A DNA stretch of 9,360 nt, taken from positions 1 through 9,360 of the forward strand of contig JACQRN010000202.1 of assembly GCA_016206515.1 (NCBI GenBank), read 5' to 3'. The DNA comes from Planctomycetota bacterium. GTDB lineage: Bacteria; Planctomycetota; SBBH01; JACQRN01. The translations under genes were made by a program, and so were the position numbers. Positions 5,556 through 9,360 of the stretch are shown piece by piece. Positions within the stretch are counted from its first letter, which is position 1. Every line of letters begins with the position of its first letter. Below the pieces are notes generated by a model. It saw only the letters and a program-made list of their open reading frames with translations. It was not told the DNA's origin and did not search any database.

Positions 5556-7534
5556 GCGATCGCCTGGCCCTCCTCCAGTTCCTGCTGGCCACCGGCGCCG
5601 TGCTCGGAAACGGGTGGCTCTTGAGCCGGCGACTCTTCCCCGCCCGCGGGGCGTTGCATGCGACGCAGACCGTGCTGCTGGCGTGCGCGCAGGCCGTCAC
5701 CCTGCTCACCGTCCTGGGCCTGTTCGGATGGCTGCATCCCGTGCCCGTCCTGGCGCTTCCGGTGGCGGCCTTCCTCTGGCTCCTCCGGCGGACCGGGCGG
5801 CAGAGCGCCGCCCCGGTCGCGCCCGCGGCGGACACCGGAACGCCGCTCGCGTTGCAGGGGCTCGCGAGCGCCACGGTCTGGATGATGGCGCTGGCGCTCC
5901 CGTGGTCGTTCTGGTTCATGCTGGCGTACCCGCATCCGATCACGGACACCCTGACCTACCACCTCCCCCGCCCGATCGAATGGGCGCGCATGGGCGCCTT
6001 CCCCCCCGTGGAGGCGGACTTCTTCCGGCAGCACGTCCATGCCTACTACCCCTTCAACGGCGAGATTCTCTTCCTGTGGAACCTGCTGTGGACGCGCAAC
6101 GACATCCTGGTCCGCCCGATCCAGCCGTTCTTCATGGCGATGTCCTGCGTCGCGCTGTACGCGATCCTGGAGCTCCTGCCGCTGTCCCGCCCGCTCCGGC
6201 TCCTCGCCGCGGCGATGCTGCCCGTGTTCCCGGCGTCCGCCTATGCGGCCTTTACCGCGAAGAACGACGTCATCCTGACCTTCTTCTTCCTCTGCGGCGT
6301 CCTGTTCCTCCTTCGCATGCCCCGCGACGGCGAGCGGGGCGGATCCCTGTTCTGGATCTCGATCGGCCTCCTGCTCGGTACGAAGCTCCTGGGGGCGCCG
6401 TACGCCGCCGCGCTCCTCCTTCTGGGTTTCCTCCGGCACGGCGCCGTCGGCGGGCACGAGCTCGCGCGGGCGGCGGGATGGGTGACGCTGCTCGGGGGGT
6501 ACGCCTATCTGCGCAACGCGCTCGCGACCGGCAACCCCTTCTGGCCGGCGCAGATGCAGATCGGCCAGACCGTGCTGCTGGCGGGCAGGCACCCGCACCT
6601 CCTCGCGGTAGGCGCGACGGGCGGTCCGATACTCCTCGTCGCGGCAGGCGCCCTGCTGCTCGTCCTGCTGCGGATGCGCCGCCTGGGCCGGGAGCGGCTG
6701 CAACGCACCGTCCCCGTGCTCCTCTTCCTGATCCCCGCGGCCTATCTCCTCGTCCGCATCAGCGTCCCGTGGCAGGAATCGCGCTACTTCCTGCCGGTCC
6801 TGGCCCTCTGCGTCCCGATCGCGGCGCACGTCGCGCAGGCGGCGCTGCGAACCCCATACGCGACCACGCCCCTGGCGACCCTGCTCCTGATCGCATGCGC
6901 GGTAGGGGCCACGGGACACCCCCGATGCGTCGCGTGGGGGCTCCCGCTGGGGGCCGGCCTGTGGACGGCGGGACGGCTGCTGTCCGCGCTCTGCGCGCGC
7001 TACGGCCTCCGGATCCGCTGGCCGCTCACGGCCGCCCTGTTCGTCGGGCTCGTCTTCCTCTTCGCGCTGTGGCCGATCGCGGTGCAGTTCAACCGGCGGT
7101 GGGCCATCCCCTACCTCGCCGGGGCCTACCGCCCGCGGGGCGGCGCCGGAGCGGAAGGCGCCACGGGGAGGGGCGGGTACAGCGAGGCATGGATGCAGTT
7201 GGAACACCTGACCCGGCGCACGGGCGGGACGGTGCTCGTCTGCGGGGACGAGATCCTGTATCCGCTCTACGGAGGCGGGTGGCAGAACCGCCTGCGGGTG
7301 CTGCAGGTCCCCCCGGGCGGCGCGCGCGACGGGATCGACGCGGGGCTGCGCACGCGTTTGCGCGAGGAGATCCTCCGGGAGACGCCGGATTACGTGTGGG
7401 TCCGGGGCGCGCGCGATCCCGCCGCGCTCGCCGCGCAGATCGTGCCGCCGGACCGTGCCGTCGTGAGGGAGATCTGGCAGTTCGGACCGACCTGCCTGAT
7501 CGCCCTGGATCCGAACCCGGCCGGGGGACCCTGA
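5552..7534 (+). CDS. Polytopic GT-C type glycosyltransferase (GT39/ArnT-like), membrane
   Basis: The 660-aa protein has roughly ten or more membrane helices across residues 1-512 and a soluble C-terminal domain (513-660). Family marks are ITDTLTYHLPRPIEW (130-144), the first long periplasmic loop with the catalytic-type Asp132; AKNDVILTFFFL (236-247); RNALATGNPFWPAQ (321-334), the 'RNxxxTGNPFxP' loop; and PWQESRYFLPVLAL (406-419). Together these match the PMT/ArnT/RgtA-like GT-C superfamily, which transfers sugars from polyprenyl-phosphate donors on the outer side of the cytoplasmic membrane. The C-terminal part (VLVCGDEILYPLYGGG, PDYVWVRG) has an alternating beta/alpha look and may bind acceptor. 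The start overlaps the previous stop (ATGA) and has no Shine-Dalgarno, so translation is probably coupled. Lying between the two exporter subunits, it likely modifies or builds the exported glycan. The sugar is unknown. Confidence 0.85.
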   Translation: MSDRLALLQFLLATGAVLGNGWLLSRRLFPARGALHATQTVLLACAQAVTLLTVLGLFGWLHPVPVLALPVAAFLWLLRRTGRQSAAPVAPAADTGTPLALQGLASATVWMMALALPWSFWFMLAYPHPITDTLTYHLPRPIEWARMGAFPPVEADFFRQHVHAYYPFNGEILFLWNLLWTRNDILVRPIQPFFMAMSCVALYAILELLPLSRPLRLLAAAMLPVFPASAYAAFTAKNDVILTFFFLCGVLFLLRMPRDGERGGSLFWISIGLLLGTKLLGAPYAAALLLLGFLRHGAVGGHELARAAGWVTLLGGYAYLRNALATGNPFWPAQMQIGQTVLLAGRHPHLLAVGATGGPILLVAAGALLLVLLRMRRLGRERLQRTVPVLLFLIPAAYLLVRISVPWQESRYFLPVLALCVPIAAHVAQAALRTPYATTPLATLLLIACAVGATGHPRCVAWGLPLGAGLWTAGRLLSALCARYGLRIRWPLTAALFVGLVFLFALWPIAVQFNRRWAIPYLAGAYRPRGGAGAEGATGRGGYSEAWMQLEHLTRRTGGTVLVCGDEILYPLYGGGWQNRLRVLQVPPGGARDGIDAGLRTRLREEILRETPDYVWVRGARDPAALAAQIVPPDRAVVREIWQFGPTCLIALDPNPAGGP

Positions 7535-7538
7535 CGGC

Positions 7539-8300
7539 ATGGACGCGCGCGGTCACCTTCACGTGCTCCGGGCCCTCACGCGGACGGAATTCCGGCTGCG
7601 CGACCAGGGGACGCTGCTGGGCTTCACCTGGACGCTGCTGCACCCGCTGCTGTTGTTCCTCGTGCTGCACACGATCTTTGCCCGGATGACCGGCTCGGGC
7701 ATCGACCGCTTCGGCGCCTACCTGCTGATCGGCATCGCGTTCTGGAACTTCTTCTCCTCGGCCACGGCGGGCGCCATCCAGATCTTCCCGCGCCGCGCGG
7801 CGCTGATCCGGAACAGCAACGTGTCACGCACCGTACTCGTGCTGTCCGGGGTGCTGACGTACTTCCTGTCACACCTTCTCGAACTGTCCGTACTCCTGCC
7901 GCTGCTCTTGCTGTTGGGCTGCGTGCCCGGCGTACACGTCCTTTTCCTGCCGGTCGTGCTGCTCCTGGAACTGCTGCTGGTCCTGGGCGTGTCCTTCCTG
8001 CTGTCCACGGCGGCCGTGTACTTCCGCGACGTGGAGCGCATCTGGAGCATCCTGTCCCTGGCGCTGTTCCTGATGACGCCCGTGTTCTACGCATACCGGG
8101 ACATCCCCGGCGCCCAGCGCGTCTGGGTGCAGGCCAATCCCGTCACGCACATCGTGGCCTTCGCGCGCGGCGCGCTGCTCCATCACGAGGTGCCGGGCCT
8201 GCGGCACCTGGCACTCTTCACGGCCGCGGTGCTGGCGCTCCTGGCGGTCTCCTGGGCGCTGTTCCGGCGCCAGCAGGGGGGCTTCGCCGAGCGGGTGTAG
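7539..8300 (+). CDS. ABC-2 type polysaccharide exporter permease (Wzm/KpsM type)
   Basis: The 253-aa protein is the membrane subunit matching the ATPase at 4180-4962. It has an amphipathic N-terminal segment (LRALTRTEFRLRDQGTLLG), then about six transmembrane helices near 31-49, 58-80, 97-125, 134-160, 168-186 and 222-243. Family marks are the 'YFRDVERIW' element at 161-169, which leads into the MTPVFY stretch (179-184), and the QANPVTHIVAFARG stretch (198-211), both typical of ABC2_membrane permeases for O-antigen and capsule. The length is standard. It begins 4 bp after the GT-C gene with GGGGGA at 7523-7528, ten bases from the ATG. In most clusters the permease gene comes first and lies directly next to the ATPase gene. 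Here the order is reversed and the two are separated by about 2.6 kb holding two other genes. Confidence 0.93.
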   Translation: MDARGHLHVLRALTRTEFRLRDQGTLLGFTWTLLHPLLLFLVLHTIFARMTGSGIDRFGAYLLIGIAFWNFFSSATAGAIQIFPRRAALIRNSNVSRTVLVLSGVLTYFLSHLLELSVLLPLLLLLGCVPGVHVLFLPVVLLLELLLVLGVSFLLSTAAVYFRDVERIWSILSLALFLMTPVFYAYRDIPGAQRVWVQANPVTHIVAFARGALLHHEVPGLRHLALFTAAVLALLAVSWALFRRQQGGFAERV

Positions 8301-8312
8301 CCGGGGGGACCG

Positions 8313-9360
8313 TCACCGTGCGTGCACGGGAATCGGCACCGTACGGACCGTGATCGGCACGTCCGACTCGAACGCCCATGCATCGCGGGGGCGGACGACG
8401 ATCGCCGCGGCTTGCACCCGGGGAGTCGGGTCACCGCAGGCCAAGCCCACGATTCCGGCAACGTCCCCGGGAAGCGGACTCACCGGTATGCCGGACCGGA
8501 TCTGCCCCGGAATCAACCGGTACCGCCGCTGCGTTCCGTCCTCGAAGAAGAGATCGATCTGGACCAGGGCATCCCGAAACAGCATGCCGCGCAGGGATCC
8601 CAGGAACGTATGGCGGATCCGAGCCTGGATCACGGTGACGCCGCCTTCCATCATGGGGAGCGAGAAGCGTTCGTTGCATTTCGCCCGCAAGCGATGTGCT
8701 CGACCGGCAACCGGCGCGGCGCGCGCGGTTTGCGGACCGCGCGCGAAGAGCGCGTAGCCACGCTCGACGAGAACGGGGCGATACGATTTCAGAACCTCAA
8801 GCAGCACCAGTCCGTCGTCCGACGTCGGAAGCCGCTGATCGATCACGTTCGGGGAGAGGAGCACGAACGCCGGCGCGCCCGGGCCACGGAAGTGCTCGGC
8901 ATTGATCCCCACCAGGTGCGGCGTGTAGGCCGTGTACCCCTGGAATACGGGGCGCGGTTTCCAGTTCAGCCCGTTGAGCAGGAGAACCCCCTGCGCATGC
9001 CCGAGCAGGTCGATGGAGCGGTCGCCGACCGCTTCGCGGATCCGCGGCAATGCATGCACGCGGGCGGCTTCCATCCGGGCCTCCTCCAGCGTCGCACGGT
9101 GCCCGGGGAGATCCAGGAGCAGGGCGAGCGATTGGAAGGTCCGTCCGTTCGCGTGAGGGACCCACTTCCGGAAGGTTTCGCCGGGATGATTGCGTGCGTC
9201 CGCGAGGGCCAGACCGAAAACCGAGGCGATCAGACAGGCGGCCGAGAAGACATGCACCAGGAACCGCCGGACGCCGACGCAGGCCCCCGCCCCCCCCCCG
9301 ATCCAGAACGACAACGGCAGGCTGAAAGAGAAGAAGACCAGCACATGCCCGTCCTGACGC
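8313..9360 (-). CDS. C-terminal part of an uncharacterised membrane protein, possibly GT-C-like (runs off right edge)
   Basis: The reading frame is open to the window edge (RQDGHVLVFF before the first possible GTG at 9344), so the 5' end is missing. The visible ~348 residues, numbered from GTG 9344, begin with hydrophobic stretches (LVFFSFSLPLSFWIGGG; then RRFLVHVFSAACLIASVFGLALA at about 26-48) that look like the last membrane helices. A soluble domain follows. It contains IDLLGHAQGVLLLNGL (111-126), RPVFQGYTAYTP (131-142) and GYALFAR (196-202), then a beta-rich end. The RPVFQxYxAYTP pattern recalls uncharacterised multi-spanning proteins of PVC bacteria whose N-terminal halves resemble GT-C transferases. 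The stop converges on the permease stop, 12 bp apart. A G10 run interrupts the visible start of the frame. By eye this gene is slightly less GC-rich than its neighbours. Function is not assignable from this part. Confidence 0.75.
   Translation of the reverse strand, partial: RQDGHVLVFFSFSLPLSFWIGGGAGACVGVRRFLVHVFSAACLIASVFGLALADARNHPGETFRKWVPHANGRTFQSLALLLDLPGHRATLEEARMEAARVHALPRIREAVGDRSIDLLGHAQGVLLLNGLNWKPRPVFQGYTAYTPHLVGINAEHFRGPGAPAFVLLSPNVIDQRLPTSDDGLVLLEVLKSYRPVLVERGYALFARGPQTARAAPVAGRAHRLRAKCNERFSLPMMEGGVTVIQARIRHTFLGSLRGMLFRDALVQIDLFFEDGTQRRYRLIPGQIRSGIPVSPLPGDVAGIVGLACGDPTPRVQAAAIVVRPRDAWAFESDVPITVRTVPIPVHAR
9290..9299. repeat. Ten-base homopolymer (G10 on the coding strand)
   Basis: An uninterrupted run of ten C on the plus strand, with another C5 at 9284-9288 just one base away. 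It encodes Gly-Gly-Gly between two membrane-like segments of the right-edge gene. Runs this long can slip during replication and switch a frame, and are also prone to sequencing error. The frame on both sides gives hydrophobic membrane-like sequence, so the current length appears in frame. Confidence 0.7.

Noticed and set aside
5336..7540. Large minus-strand open frame of 734 codons opposite the GT-C gene
   Set aside because: The product is rich in Arg, Glu and Gln with no recognisable motif, while the plus-strand frame shows membrane helices and GT-C loop motifs.
5614..7689. A 691-codon plus-strand frame overlapping the GT-C and permease genes
   Set aside because: It is the +1 shadow of the real genes, Arg/Ala/Pro-rich, and crosses their boundary without any domain.
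8316..8329. Hairpin CCGTG-CGTG-CACGG at the convergent gene ends, as a terminator
   Set aside because: The stem is only 5 bp with no T-run on either strand, and it lies within the last codons of the minus-strand gene.

Overview
This is a GC-rich window of bacterial chromosome, about 70% GC by eye, with genes packed almost end to end. The best taxonomic clue is the gene at 185-502. Its first ~50 residues match the 'small basic protein' family I associate with Planctomycetes, Verrucomicrobia, Chlamydiae and Lentisphaerae/Kiritimatiellae. A PVC-superphylum bacterium or close relative is therefore likely, but I cannot name a phylum. I see no rRNA, tRNA, CRISPR array, insertion sequence or phage gene.

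Left half (1-4153, all minus strand). Reading from 4153 leftwards there is a stand-alone CheY-like response regulator, a 644-aa exported protein built of repeated Ig-like beta-sandwiches, and a soluble family-2 glycosyltransferase of the dolichol-phosphate-mannose-synthase type. These three overlap by 1 and 4 nt and look like one translationally coupled operon. After 42 bp come a single-pass membrane protein with a SPOR-like C-terminal domain, the small basic protein with a long Lys/Ala tail, and the first 54 codons of a PLP-dependent aminotransferase that runs off the left edge.

Right half (4180-8300, plus strand). This cassette diverges from the response regulator. It holds a Wzt/KpsT-type ABC ATPase, a small exported beta-rich protein with hydrophobic segments at both ends, a large polytopic GT-C-type glycosyltransferase, and a Wzm/KpsM-type ABC-2 permease. 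Junctions are 4-nt ATGA overlaps or a 4-bp gap, so the four genes are almost certainly one operon. The ATPase and permease should form a lipid-linked glycan exporter. The GT-C enzyme would use polyprenyl-phosphate-linked sugars on the periplasmic side, and the family-2 transferase encoded across the divergent promoter is of the kind that can make such donors. The locus is best read as a surface glycan synthesis and export island.

Right edge (8313-9360, minus strand). The C-terminal part of another membrane protein converges on the permease gene with 12 bp between stops. Its conserved-looking RPVFQGYTAYTP motif resembles uncharacterised multi-spanning, possibly GT-C-like, proteins. Its upstream part is outside the window.

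No clearly new defence or mobile system is visible. The less familiar elements are the two-ended small protein inserted into the exporter operon, the coupled response regulator/Ig-like protein/glycosyltransferase operon, and the histone-like tail on the small basic protein.
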